Assembly: GCF_900109705.1 (NCBI RefSeq)
Contig: NZ_FOAI01000002.1
Span: forward strand, 348,362 to 412,361
Reading direction: 5' to 3'
DNA: 64,000 bases
Source of the DNA: Roseivivax marinus
GTDB taxonomy: Bacteria; Pseudomonadota; Alphaproteobacteria; Rhodobacterales; Rhodobacteraceae
The stretch's first letter is position 1. Every line of letters begins with the position of its first letter. The notes under the pieces were generated by a model. That model did no database searches and was not told where the DNA came from. It was given only the letters and a program-made list of their open reading frames with translations. The position numbers and the translations under genes are program-made. Positions 28,268 to 37,400 of the stretch are shown piece after piece.

Positions 28268-29248
28268 ATGTCAGCCCCTTCCGCCCCGCGCCCCGATCCG
28301 GACTGGATCATCGACGCCCCGCTCGCGTCGCTGGCGTCAGGCGCCGTGTCCGCGCAGCCCGGACCGGACCCGCATACCGTATCCCTGTCCGAGTTCGTGC
28401 GCGCCTTCCAGGATCTGCGGGCCGAGATGGGCGATGGAACCCCGATCTGGAGCCTTGGGGCGGGGTACGATCTGGACGAGCTGGGCCCCACGGGCACTGC
28501 GATCCGCACAGCACCGAGCCTCGGCGATGCGCTGTCGGCGCTCCGCACGGGCTTCCCCCTGATCCAGTCGGGCGCGCTCGTCGCCTTCGACAGCTCGGGC
28601 GACCGGGCTGAATTCCAGTACCGCGTGCTCAACCCCGGGGTCTGGCCGCGGCAGGCGGATGCCGAACTGACCATGGGCCTCGTCTTCGGCGTCGTCTCAA
28701 GGTTCGTGCCGGACGCGGCACGGGTGGTGGATGTGAGGTTCGAGCACGCGCCCGATGCCGCGAGCGGGCGCCTCGAACGGGCGATACGCCGTCCCTTCGA
28801 CATGATGGCCGAGGCGAACGTCCTCTCCCTGCCCGCTGGCGCGCTACACGCGCGGAGCCAGGTCGGAGCCGATGCCGCCGCCCATGTTGCGGCGCGCGGC
28901 CTCCTCGAGGACCGGGTGCAGCAGAAGCTCGGCGCGCTGCCGGTGACGACGCGCGTCCGCAACCAGATCCTGCGTCATCTCGGGCGGGCGAGTGTCGACC
29001 AGGCCGACATGGCACGTGTCCTCGGGTGCTCTGACCGCAGCCTGCGCGACCAGTTGAACGCCGCCGGGACCAGCTACCGCCAGCTGCTCGAGGCCTGCCG
29101 GCTCGAAACCGCGCGGGTTCTTCTGACCGAAACGCCACTCGGCCTCGCCGAGATTTCGGACCGGCTCGGCTATTCCGAGCAGTCGGCGTTCTCGCGCGCC
29201 GCGCGCCGGTGGTTCGGTTGCGCGCCGGAGAGGCTGCGCCCGCATTGA
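28268..29248 (+). CDS. AraC family transcriptional regulator
   Basis: 326 residues. The C-terminal 100 hold two helix-turn-helix units, the second being GLAEISDRLGYSEQSAFSRAARRWFGCAPERLR. The N-terminal 200 look like the Arabinose_bd-type ligand domain of OruR/ArgR-like regulators, including FPLIQSGALVAF and VWPRQADAELTMGLVFGVVSRF. It lies 113 bp before the copper amine oxidase gene on the same strand and is its most likely regulator, by position only. Confidence 0.85.
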   Translation: MSAPSAPRPDPDWIIDAPLASLASGAVSAQPGPDPHTVSLSEFVRAFQDLRAEMGDGTPIWSLGAGYDLDELGPTGTAIRTAPSLGDALSALRTGFPLIQSGALVAFDSSGDRAEFQYRVLNPGVWPRQADAELTMGLVFGVVSRFVPDAARVVDVRFEHAPDAASGRLERAIRRPFDMMAEANVLSLPAGALHARSQVGADAAAHVAARGLLEDRVQQKLGALPVTTRVRNQILRHLGRASVDQADMARVLGCSDRSLRDQLNAAGTSYRQLLEACRLETARVLLTETPLGLAEISDRLGYSEQSAFSRAARRWFGCAPERLRPH

Positions 29249-29361
29249 GGCCCCCGCCTCGCCGGAAATGTCAAACGGCCCCGGCGTGTCCTGCGTAAGC
29301 TGCCCGGATCGGGGCGACCGCCAAACGAGTCGCCTGACCGGACACCACCAGGGAGCACCTC

Positions 29362-31338
29362 ATGAAACGCCTTCTATCCACCGTGGCCGCCGGCCTCGTG
29401 CTGGGGACACCGCTTTACGCCCAGACCCATCCGCTCGACGGTCTGACCTCTGACGAATACGACTCGGTCGTGTCGATCCTGCGCGATGCCGACGTCGTGT
29501 CCGAAGCAACCCTCTTTCCGCTGATCGAACTGCAAGAGCCGCCCAAGGCCGAGGTCCTCGCCTGGGACGGCGAAAGCCAGATCGCCCGCAAGGCGCTGGT
29601 GCACTACACCTCGACCGCCGGCTTCGGCGAAGCGATCGTCAACATCACCTCGGGCGAGGTCGAGGAGAGCGGCCTGATCGACGAGCAGGGTCAGCCGATG
29701 ATCATGCTGACCGAGTTCATGGGCGCGCTTCAGGCGGCGCTCAGCGACGAGCGAATGATCGAGGCGCTCGCCAAGCGTGACCTCACGCCCGACCAGACCT
29801 TCTGCCTGCCGCTCACTGCCGGGAATTTCCTGACGCCGGAATACGAGGGAAACCGGCTGATGAAGATCCCCTGCTACGTCGTGCCCGAGGGCTCGAACTT
29901 CTACGCGAAGCCCATCGAGGGTCTGAGCGCCACCTACGACCTGAGCACCAACACCATCACCGAGGTCACGGACACCGGCGTGGTGGACGTTCCCGAGGAC
30001 CCGTGGGGCTACACCGAGGAAGAGATCGACGCCCGCGTCGGCCTGCGCCCCGAAAGCAATCGCGCGCGCCTGAGCCGCGAGGGCGAAACCAACGTCACCT
30101 TCGACGGCAGCGAACTGACCTGGGACATCTGGAAGATGCGCCTGCGCGTGGACAAGCGCCCGGGACTCGTTGTGTCGGACATCCGCGCCGACGATCAGGG
30201 CACCTGGCGCGACATTATCTACCAGGCGCACCTGTCCGAGGTCTTCGTGCCCTACATGGACCCCGACGAGAACTGGTACTGGCGCACCTACATGGACAGC
30301 GGCGAATACGGCTTCGGCCTGTTTCTGACCCCCCTGACCGCCGGCGTGGACTGCCCCGACTACGCGACCTTCCTGCCGGCCGTCGTGAACGACGACAGTG
30401 GCGCGGCGATGGAGATCCCCGACGCGATCTGCATCTTCGAGCGCTCCAAGGGCGACCCGGCCTGGCGCCACTTCGAGGTCTTCGCGCAGTCCGAGGACCA
30501 GTTCGTGCCCGCCGAGGGCCGCCCGCACACCGAGCTCGTGGTCCGCACCGCGTCCGAGGTCGGCAACTATGACTACCTGATCGACTACCGCTTCCATCAG
30601 GACGGGCAGATGCAGATCATGGTGGGTGCAACCGGCCTCGATGCGGTGAAGGGCGTGAACAGCACCTCCATGTCCGACGAAGGCGCCGAGGCCGACACCG
30701 ACCACGGCACGCTGATCGCACCGAACCTCGTGGCGGCGAACCACGACCACTACTTCAACTTCCGCATCGACTTCGACATCGACCAGCCGAAGAACACCTT
30801 CATGACCATGAACATCGTCCCGGCCGAGGTGTCCGACGACAGCCCGCGCCGGTCCATGTGGGAGGTTCAGGAAAACGTGCCGCAGAGCGAGGCCGAAGCG
30901 AGCTACCAGATCTCGGCGATGAAGCCGCGCTACTTCATGATGATGAACCAGGACCGGAAGGGCTACCTCGACCACACGCCCGGCTGGATGATTCACCATG
31001 GCTCGATCGCCTACGGTCCCTTCGATTTCGCCAACGATCCGCCGTTCGCGCGCAATCCCTGGATCGAGAACTCGGTCTGGAACACCGTGCAAAAGGACAA
31101 CGAGCGCTACGCCGGTGGCAGCTACGCGATGCAGTCGGACGGCAGCGAAACGCTGGCGACCTACGTGGAAGACGATGAGCCCCTGCCGGGCCAGGACGTG
31201 GTGACGTGGTTCACCGCCGGTTTCCACCACATCCCGCGGATGGAGGACTGGCCCGTCATGTCGACGGAATGGAAGCAGGTGCACATCATGCCGCACAACT
31301 TCTTTGCCATGAACCCGGCGATCAGCCTGAGGAAGTGA
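29362..31338 (+). CDS. Copper-containing primary-amine oxidase, secreted
   Basis: 658 residues with a signal peptide (LLSTVAAGLVLGTPLYA). It deaminates primary amines to aldehyde, ammonia and H2O2, acting in the periplasm. The topaquinone tyrosine is Y403 in VGNYDYL. The copper ligands are H461 and H463 (HDHYFNF) and H645 (IMPHNFF), and the catalytic base is D312 in YMDSGEYGFG. The Y-to-first-His spacing equals that of the E. coli enzyme. All active-site residues are present. A Rho-independent terminator follows directly. Likely used to obtain nitrogen or carbon from amines such as tyramine or phenethylamine; the substrate is not determinable here. Confidence 0.92.
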   Translation: MKRLLSTVAAGLVLGTPLYAQTHPLDGLTSDEYDSVVSILRDADVVSEATLFPLIELQEPPKAEVLAWDGESQIARKALVHYTSTAGFGEAIVNITSGEVEESGLIDEQGQPMIMLTEFMGALQAALSDERMIEALAKRDLTPDQTFCLPLTAGNFLTPEYEGNRLMKIPCYVVPEGSNFYAKPIEGLSATYDLSTNTITEVTDTGVVDVPEDPWGYTEEEIDARVGLRPESNRARLSREGETNVTFDGSELTWDIWKMRLRVDKRPGLVVSDIRADDQGTWRDIIYQAHLSEVFVPYMDPDENWYWRTYMDSGEYGFGLFLTPLTAGVDCPDYATFLPAVVNDDSGAAMEIPDAICIFERSKGDPAWRHFEVFAQSEDQFVPAEGRPHTELVVRTASEVGNYDYLIDYRFHQDGQMQIMVGATGLDAVKGVNSTSMSDEGAEADTDHGTLIAPNLVAANHDHYFNFRIDFDIDQPKNTFMTMNIVPAEVSDDSPRRSMWEVQENVPQSEAEASYQISAMKPRYFMMMNQDRKGYLDHTPGWMIHHGSIAYGPFDFANDPPFARNPWIENSVWNTVQKDNERYAGGSYAMQSDGSETLATYVEDDEPLPGQDVVTWFTAGFHHIPRMEDWPVMSTEWKQVHIMPHNFFAMNPAISLRK

Positions 31339-31345
31339 ACAAGGA

Positions 31346-31379
31346 CCCGGCCGTCGCGAAGACGGGGGCCGGGCTTTTT
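31346..31379 (+). terminator. Rho-independent terminator after the amine oxidase gene
   Basis: CCCGGCC (31346-31352) pairs with GGCCGGG (31367-31373), with an inner GTC/GAC extension and GCGAA loop, and is followed by TTTTT at 31375-31379. It starts 8 bp after the stop codon. Confidence 0.8.
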
Positions 31380-31505
31380 CGAAAGGGCCGCGAATTTAGT
31401 GTCTCGGCATGGAGTGCATGCGCGGACTCGCGGTTCTGTCTTGCCTACCGCTTCAGAGAGCGACTGTCCCAGCGAACCCAAAGCCAAAACGCAGTTTACA
31501 AATGC

Positions 31506-31538
31506 AAAACGCCGCGACCTTTTCAGGCGCGGCGTTTT
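31506..31538. terminator. A-stem-T hairpin, probably a bidirectional terminator
   Basis: AAAACGCCGCG (31506-31516) pairs with CGCGGCGTTTT (31528-31538). The A run on one side and T run on the other allow termination from either direction, so it could also stop leftward transcripts from the SNF2 gene. Confidence 0.6.
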
Positions 31539-31546
31539 CGCGGAAG

Positions 31547-31653
31547 TTGGTTGCGGGAGGGCGCAGCAGACGATCCCGGCGGGCGGGTGGCCCAAAAGCA
31601 AAAACCTCCGCGGCAGGACCGGCGGAGGCATCGCAAGTATCGTTGGTTGCGGG
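31547..31653. repeat. Direct repeat TTGGTTGCGGG, two copies 96 bp apart
   Basis: Copies at 31547-31557 and 31643-31653. The word equals the reverse complement of the 3' end of alphaproteobacterial initiator tRNA genes as I remember them (CCCGCAACCA), but the match ends after about 11 bases and no tRNA body is present. It could be the scar of an integration site or chance. Confidence 0.35.
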
Positions 31654-31846
31654 GGCTCGCAACTCACGATTTCTGCGGTTGGTCGAGAGCGTGGTCCCGC
31701 GGGTTGTAGCTTAGAATTGGCTAGCGATGCGTGAAAAGATGCGGATCACACGATTTCAGTTTTGGCGCCGGCGAAGGAGCGCGACAATACGCGATATGTA
31801 AAAGATCTGCGCATGCGCGTCGTCCAACCACCTATAACCCCTCACT

Positions 31847-34480
31847 TCATTCTGTTCTTTCGGGGAGCAAGCAAAGGAGGGGCACCGCGCGAGGCCGGCG
31901 AAATGGCATGGTGACCGAAGGCAGAGCTTCGCGCAGCAAATCGAGCAGCTCCTGCGTTTCGGCGCGTTCTGCTTGCGTCAGCGGCGCGGCCTCTTCTTCT
32001 CCGGCGATACACTTGTTGAGTCGGTCAAGCGCTTGCCAATCGGCGAGCGCCGGCTGCCCGTCGGCTCCAGATTGCTCCACAGCAATGACTATTCGGTGCA
32101 CGGTACCACCTGTTCCGGTAACTTCGTCTTCGACAGCGGCAAGAAGCATGGATTGGGCAAGGTTGCGAACTCGGGCGATCAGCACGGGGCGACCTGCCGC
32201 CTCGGCGAGCGCATGGTCCAGAAGCGGGTGTCCGACGCCTATAAGGCGGTTCATCCGCTCGTTTCCCGGCAGATTCCGATCAAATACAAGCCCTTCGTAT
32301 CGCGGCTGCAGGTCGAGGCTACGCTTCCATTCCTCCGGGGTCTTGACGGAGAGCCCCTCTTCGCCCCGCGTGACACGTCGGCCCATTAGCACCATGCCAT
32401 TGCGGAAGAACGGCTCGAGTGCCGGAAGATCGATCCGGGGAATGCTGCCTCCGATTGCGCCGAAGTCGAACCGGGCGACCTGACCTAGCATCGCGCGAAC
32501 TGTCTCGAGAGCATCACGTCCACCGAATGTGGCTGTACGCGCATCGAACCAGTCGGCCAGCCGCTCACGCTTGCTATCAAGGGCGGCGGTAGCTCCTTCA
32601 GCGAAGAGTTCGTCGAAGAACCGCCCGCCCTGCATGCCTATCACGAGCTGGGCGATATCTTCGGCCTCTTCCATGGATGCTGAGAGCGCGGCCTGAATGC
32701 GCGCGAGTTTCGCCTCGAGCAACGCCCAGATGCGAGCCTCGACGGTGGCAGGGTTACGGAGCAGGAAGACTCGCACTGCCCGCTTCTGTCCGTAGCGATT
32801 GAGCCTGCCAACTCGCTGGTGCAGGCGCATCGGGTTCCAAGGAAGGTCTACATGTACGAGGGTCGCGCAGCGATCTTGCAGGTCGATCCCCTCGCCTCCC
32901 GCCTCAGTCGAAACAAGAAAGCGGGTGCGGCCGGCATTGAAATCATCCGCGGCGGCGTCGCGAGAAAGGCTTCGCACCCTGATTGCCCCATCCGGCTCCT
33001 GCACTGCCAGCCGTTCGTCTCCGTTGATGAAACCTGCGCAGCCCTTGCCGAAGCGCGCCTCAAGCGCGGCAATGACGAGTGCCTGAGTGGCTTTGTATTC
33101 GGTGAAGAGGAGAAGCGGCTCGTCCGCGGGCAGCTGTGCGTCGATCAGCGCGATCAGACGGGCGATCTTCGCCTCCGCCGTAATCCCACGGGCCAACGCG
33201 ATGAGGTCGTCGAGCCGCTCGATTTCGTCCTGCATGAGGAATAGGGCTACTTGGTCGGGCAGTGCCTCATCTTGCTCTGCCGCTTCGTCGAGTGTCTCAG
33301 CTTCTTCGGGCAAATCTGCTGTCGCCCGCTGCACCGCCTCCGTCAGCATGGCGCGTCGGCGTTCAAGTGCGCTGCGGATCGCCGCGATCGAGCTCGCCGC
33401 CAGCTTCTGCAATGCAATTAGCAACAACATTCGGGCCGACTGCTCGCGGCCCGTCAGACTCAACGCATAGGCGCGGCCATCGAGGATGAAGGCACTCATG
33501 GTCTGGTAGAACGCAGCCTCGGCTGGAGTATATTCATAGTCTACGGTTTCGGTGCTCACGGGTTGAAAGAGCCGGTTGCCCTCCAGATCAGTTACCAGCG
33601 CCTTGTTGTTGCGGATCATTGCCTCGCGGAGCTTCGGAAGCTGATCTCCCACAGGTTGCCGCGGGTCGAAGAGATCGGGCCGGATGAGCCTCATGAGCGC
33701 GAGGAAGCCGAAATCCTTTCCGCGGTGAGGCGTTCCCGTAAACAAGACGAGTGACTCTATCCGGCCCCTGTCCTGGAGCTCGCGGAGCAGATCGTAAGTC
33801 TGTGTCGAAATACGTTCCTGCGATTGGAAGTGGTGGGCTTCATCAACCATCACCATGTCCCAAGGCTCGGCGGCAAGAAGACGGTCCCGAGCCGCAGGCT
33901 GACGCAGCGTGTGGAACGAGGCAACGACTTGCGAGGCCGTGTCCCAAAAGCTGATCTTCCCGCGGTCTTGCTCGCGCGTGTATTCGCTGAGCCGGATGTC
34001 GAACATCGACTTGAGCCTTGCGCGCCATTGCGGAACGAGGCGCGCAGGGGCGAGGATCAGGAGCCGCTGGATACGCCCCCCCGCTAGTAGAGGCGTCAGG
34101 ATCAGCCCAGCCTCGATCGTCTTTCCAAGGCCCACATCATCCGCCACCAGCCAACGGGCGGGCCAATGCTGCGTGACTTGGCGACACACCCAAAGCTGAT
34201 GCGGCAGAAGCTGTACTCGCGAACGTGAAAACACCCCCCATTGGTCGTTGATCGAATGGATCAGCAGCGCCTGCGCGCGGGCGAGCACGGCGAGGGGATC
34301 ATCGAGCTTGCCCTCGGTCAGAGCATCGGCGAGCGACCGGACCACCTCGATATCGCCGCGCTCGACCTGTTCGAGTGCCGCGCCGAAACGGACGACAATC
34401 GTATCGCCCAGATCGTGGACAACACGGCCATGGCCGTGTCGCGGATGTCGAACTGGACAGTCTGGTGCGAGTGCGGTCAT
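31847..34480 (-). CDS. SNF2-family helicase of the candidate defence operon
   Basis: 877 residues. The ATG at 34480 overlaps the stop of the preceding giant gene (ATGA); codons upstream of it belong to that gene's other frame. The N-terminal part is a short beta-rich domain (HPRHGHGRVVHDLGDTIVVRFG). The SF2 core has DDVGLGKTIEAG (about residue 112), MVDEAHHF (about 209), FTGTPHRGKDFGF, STEAGGEGIDLQ (about 530) and HQRVGRLNRYGQ. These are the motifs of RapA/SNF2 proteins, similar in type to DrmD of DISARM. About 280 residues follow the core without a recognised domain. It presumably translocates on double-stranded DNA. Last gene of the three-gene arm. Confidence 0.85.
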   Translation of the reverse strand: MTALAPDCPVRHPRHGHGRVVHDLGDTIVVRFGAALEQVERGDIEVVRSLADALTEGKLDDPLAVLARAQALLIHSINDQWGVFSRSRVQLLPHQLWVCRQVTQHWPARWLVADDVGLGKTIEAGLILTPLLAGGRIQRLLILAPARLVPQWRARLKSMFDIRLSEYTREQDRGKISFWDTASQVVASFHTLRQPAARDRLLAAEPWDMVMVDEAHHFQSQERISTQTYDLLRELQDRGRIESLVLFTGTPHRGKDFGFLALMRLIRPDLFDPRQPVGDQLPKLREAMIRNNKALVTDLEGNRLFQPVSTETVDYEYTPAEAAFYQTMSAFILDGRAYALSLTGREQSARMLLLIALQKLAASSIAAIRSALERRRAMLTEAVQRATADLPEEAETLDEAAEQDEALPDQVALFLMQDEIERLDDLIALARGITAEAKIARLIALIDAQLPADEPLLLFTEYKATQALVIAALEARFGKGCAGFINGDERLAVQEPDGAIRVRSLSRDAAADDFNAGRTRFLVSTEAGGEGIDLQDRCATLVHVDLPWNPMRLHQRVGRLNRYGQKRAVRVFLLRNPATVEARIWALLEAKLARIQAALSASMEEAEDIAQLVIGMQGGRFFDELFAEGATAALDSKRERLADWFDARTATFGGRDALETVRAMLGQVARFDFGAIGGSIPRIDLPALEPFFRNGMVLMGRRVTRGEEGLSVKTPEEWKRSLDLQPRYEGLVFDRNLPGNERMNRLIGVGHPLLDHALAEAAGRPVLIARVRNLAQSMLLAAVEDEVTGTGGTVHRIVIAVEQSGADGQPALADWQALDRLNKCIAGEEEAAPLTQAERAETQELLDLLREALPSVTMPFRRPRAVPLLCLLPERTE

Positions 34481-37400
34481 TCTTCGATCTCGTCGTCGTA
34501 TTCCGTTACATCGGCCTGTTCTTGACTGTCGCCATTCCAGAGCTGAAGCGGAAGGTCCAAATCGCCGAGGAAAGCGGCGTCCGGGCCAAGATGGTCGGTG
34601 ACGAAGCCGTGGATTTCCGGTGAAAGATCCATGTGACCACGCTCGCCAAGGGGATATGCGAGCCGTTCCGCAAATAGTCGGCGCAGACGACCGGTGGCAG
34701 CCCAAGCGTACGGTTGCATGCAGATCGCCTCATCGCCGAGCCAGAGGCCGTGCCGGATCGCCTCGCGTATCATCCAGTTGGCCCCGAGCCCGAGACTTTG
34801 CGAAAGCGGTGCGCCTTCGAGCCCGCGCTTCTGCCAAATCGGCTCGTAGGAGATTCGCCAGAGCTTGCTCAACGACACCCGACCCTCTCGGTCGACCGCC
34901 ATAGGCAGTAGACGGAAGGCGTCGGCGTAGTCCGGCAACCAGCGCGCGAGTGCGTAAAGGTCGGAGATCGTTCGTCGCCATTGCGGGAATTCGATCTGCC
35001 AAACGTCGGGGCGGGCGAAGTCTTCCAGGCGTTTCAGCCAAGGAATGGCAGCCTCGCTCAACTCTCCGACAGTGACCGAGTTGTTCGGAAACCTTGCCTC
35101 TGCCATTTCTTGCCACCAGCCCTCTCGGACCGCGGCCTCGACGAAGCTTTTGTGGGCACCCTGATTGTTCCAGCCCAACGTGCGGAAGATGCCAAGAGCG
35201 AAGAAAGTAAACCAGCCGAGCCGGTCATCTGTGGCCTCGCAGTCGCGAAGGCGTCCCGGAATGAACCCTTCGGGCCAGACGCGGGTATCGTAGTTGCGCC
35301 GCTGAGCGGTGTGCTCCCGTCGCCACCAATCGCGGATCCGGGCGAGTTCTTCGGCCGGATCGGGCGGCGCGTCCCAAGGCTCTGCGATGCCCGGGTCGAA
35401 CGGCGACCACCGGCCCGAACCGATGCTACGAGCGAGCGATGGATAGAGAATGGTCATTAGCCGACCGCGCGTGTCGTCATCAAGGCCCTCCACCAGTGCG
35501 CTTTGACGGAGCTCGTCCGGATTGCCGGGTAGCCAGTGCGGTCGCGCGCGCGCCAGGAGTGCACCCAGGCGCTCGCCTTGGCCGCCCTCTGCAACGTAGG
35601 ATAGAAGCGCACATCGGGCAGCTTGGTCGACCGTCTCTTGCGCCCAGCGCTCAAAGGTCTCGGCGGTCCTCTGAAAGCCGCTCTGCCGTGCGGCCAGACG
35701 GTAGAATGAAAGCGCGGCGTTAGTGTAGGAGCCGTCGGCAACGTCCGAATCGGGTGCGAAGGCGAGAATGCGGCGTTCCTCCTCATCCGCATCTACGGCA
35801 TCGCGCGGCGCCATACGAGCCTCGCGCCAACTGCCATCGGCCTTTCGGAACCTCGCACCGGCGGCAGCCTTGAGCAGTTCCTGCTGATCCGTCCAAGCTA
35901 GGGCATTTACAAACTCCTCATCGAGAACTGCACCCAGCTTTGCGGCGGTTTCGGGATCAACATGCTTGTTCTCACCCAGTTCTGCCTTGACAAGCTTTGC
36001 CGCATCGAAGGTTTGCGGGGCGTCGAACCCGAGCCGCTGGAGCAGGTCCGCTGCCTTTAGACTCACCGCCGAGTGCGCGATATCCGCGATCCCCCGCCAG
36101 CCCGTGAGCCGCCTGAGCCGGCTCTGCTCAGCAAGCGGCCCGGCGATCTGCCAGCGAACCTGATCCAGGCGCAAGAAAGGTGCGAAGGGTGCCGGCAGCC
36201 CGGTCGGTAGTGCCTCACGCTCGCGGAACAGGTGCGTTAGGCCACCTTCGCGGTGGAGGTGCGTCTCGAGCCGTTCGTCTTCGGCGTCCCGGGACACATC
36301 CGCTGTTAAGAGACGTATGAGGCGTTCAAGAAACACTGCGCGCCCCGAGGCGGCGTTCCGGTCGGCAAGCCCAGAACCTTCCGCAAAGCCCGCCCAGTCG
36401 CGTTCGATGAGGTCGTGGAGTTCGACCAATCTCTCCCCTAGCGCCCGACCCAGTCGACCGAAGAGCGCGGCGCGCTCATCGACGCTGCCCGCAAGCCGCC
36501 CGCGCCCCGGATCGACGCGAAAGCCATAGGAGTTGAGAAGCCAGCCGGCCCGGCACTCCTCCTCAAGTGGCGCAAGCAACCACAGCCTAGCTAGGGTCTC
36601 GGGCAGCGCTTGAGGGCCGTCGGACCCGAGGAGCAAGAACAACGTCGTATTGCTGTCCAGGATAAGCGCAAGCGCCTGGCCTGGTTCTGCGCCTTCGAAG
36701 ACGACATGCTTGATACCCGTAGCGCCCGTCTCGCCGAAGCGGGCTTTAAACCGGCGGCTATTAAACTCGATCTCCCGGATCGCCCGCGCCGTTGCTGGCA
36801 GCCACCGAACGCAACTTGCGAAGGCCTCTCGCGCCTCTTCAGCCTTGGCATGGAGTTCAGGGTCGATCTCAAGCTCGATGAGCGTTGCACGCCTGCCATT
36901 TCGGCTTTCGTCCAGGGAGAGTGTCCTTCCGCCCTCCCAAACCTCAGGCAACATGCCGCCCTTAACTCGGCAAGATGCCTCGAAACCGGAGGCGATCCCC
37001 ACTTCGCGGGCAATGAGATGCACGCTCTTGAACCCCAGTCCGAACCGCCCCGTCACATCCTCGCGTTTCTCAGAAAGGTTCATGAGAAGCATGTTGAAGA
37101 GGTCTCGCTGCCAGCCCTCGCGTTCGCCGTCGGCCGGACGCCCGGGACGATTGATGAGACGTCCCCAGTGCTGCAGACGCAAACGCTCGGTCTGGAACAC
37201 AACACGGCACAACGATGCCCCCTCGGGCGGGTGTTGAAGCGTCGCGTCGTCAGCATTCTGGAAGAGTTCAAAAACCACACGCGCAGGGCCATAGCCGTAG
37301 CTTCTGATGCCTTGGCGGATTAGCGTAAGCAGTTCGGCAGCCGTCTCTGGCGATGCAACCTCCTCCCAGAGCGAACGCTTGGCCGCGGGCAATTGGTCTG

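Larger units (their letters stand above)
31339..31846. other. Gene-free junction between chromosome-like genes and the defence cluster
   Basis: About 500 bp without a supportable gene. It holds the terminator of the amine oxidase gene, a second strong hairpin, two copies of TTGGTTGCGGG, a CCTCCGC/GCGGAGG stem at about 31,606-31,628 and a GTTGCG/CGCAAC stem at 31,645-31,662. Its last 130 bp are visibly richer in A and T than the flanks. No integrase, tRNA or attachment site is certain. It marks the left edge of the accessory region. Confidence 0.6.

Noticed and set aside
31540..31730. A tRNA gene suggested by TTGGTTGCGGG on the minus strand
   Set aside because: No T-loop sequence, anticodon arm or acceptor pairing can be built; only about 11 bases match.
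31731..32483. A 250-codon plus-strand frame at the left edge of the accessory region
   Set aside because: It lies opposite the end of the SNF2 helicase gene, is Ser/Arg-rich and shows no family features.
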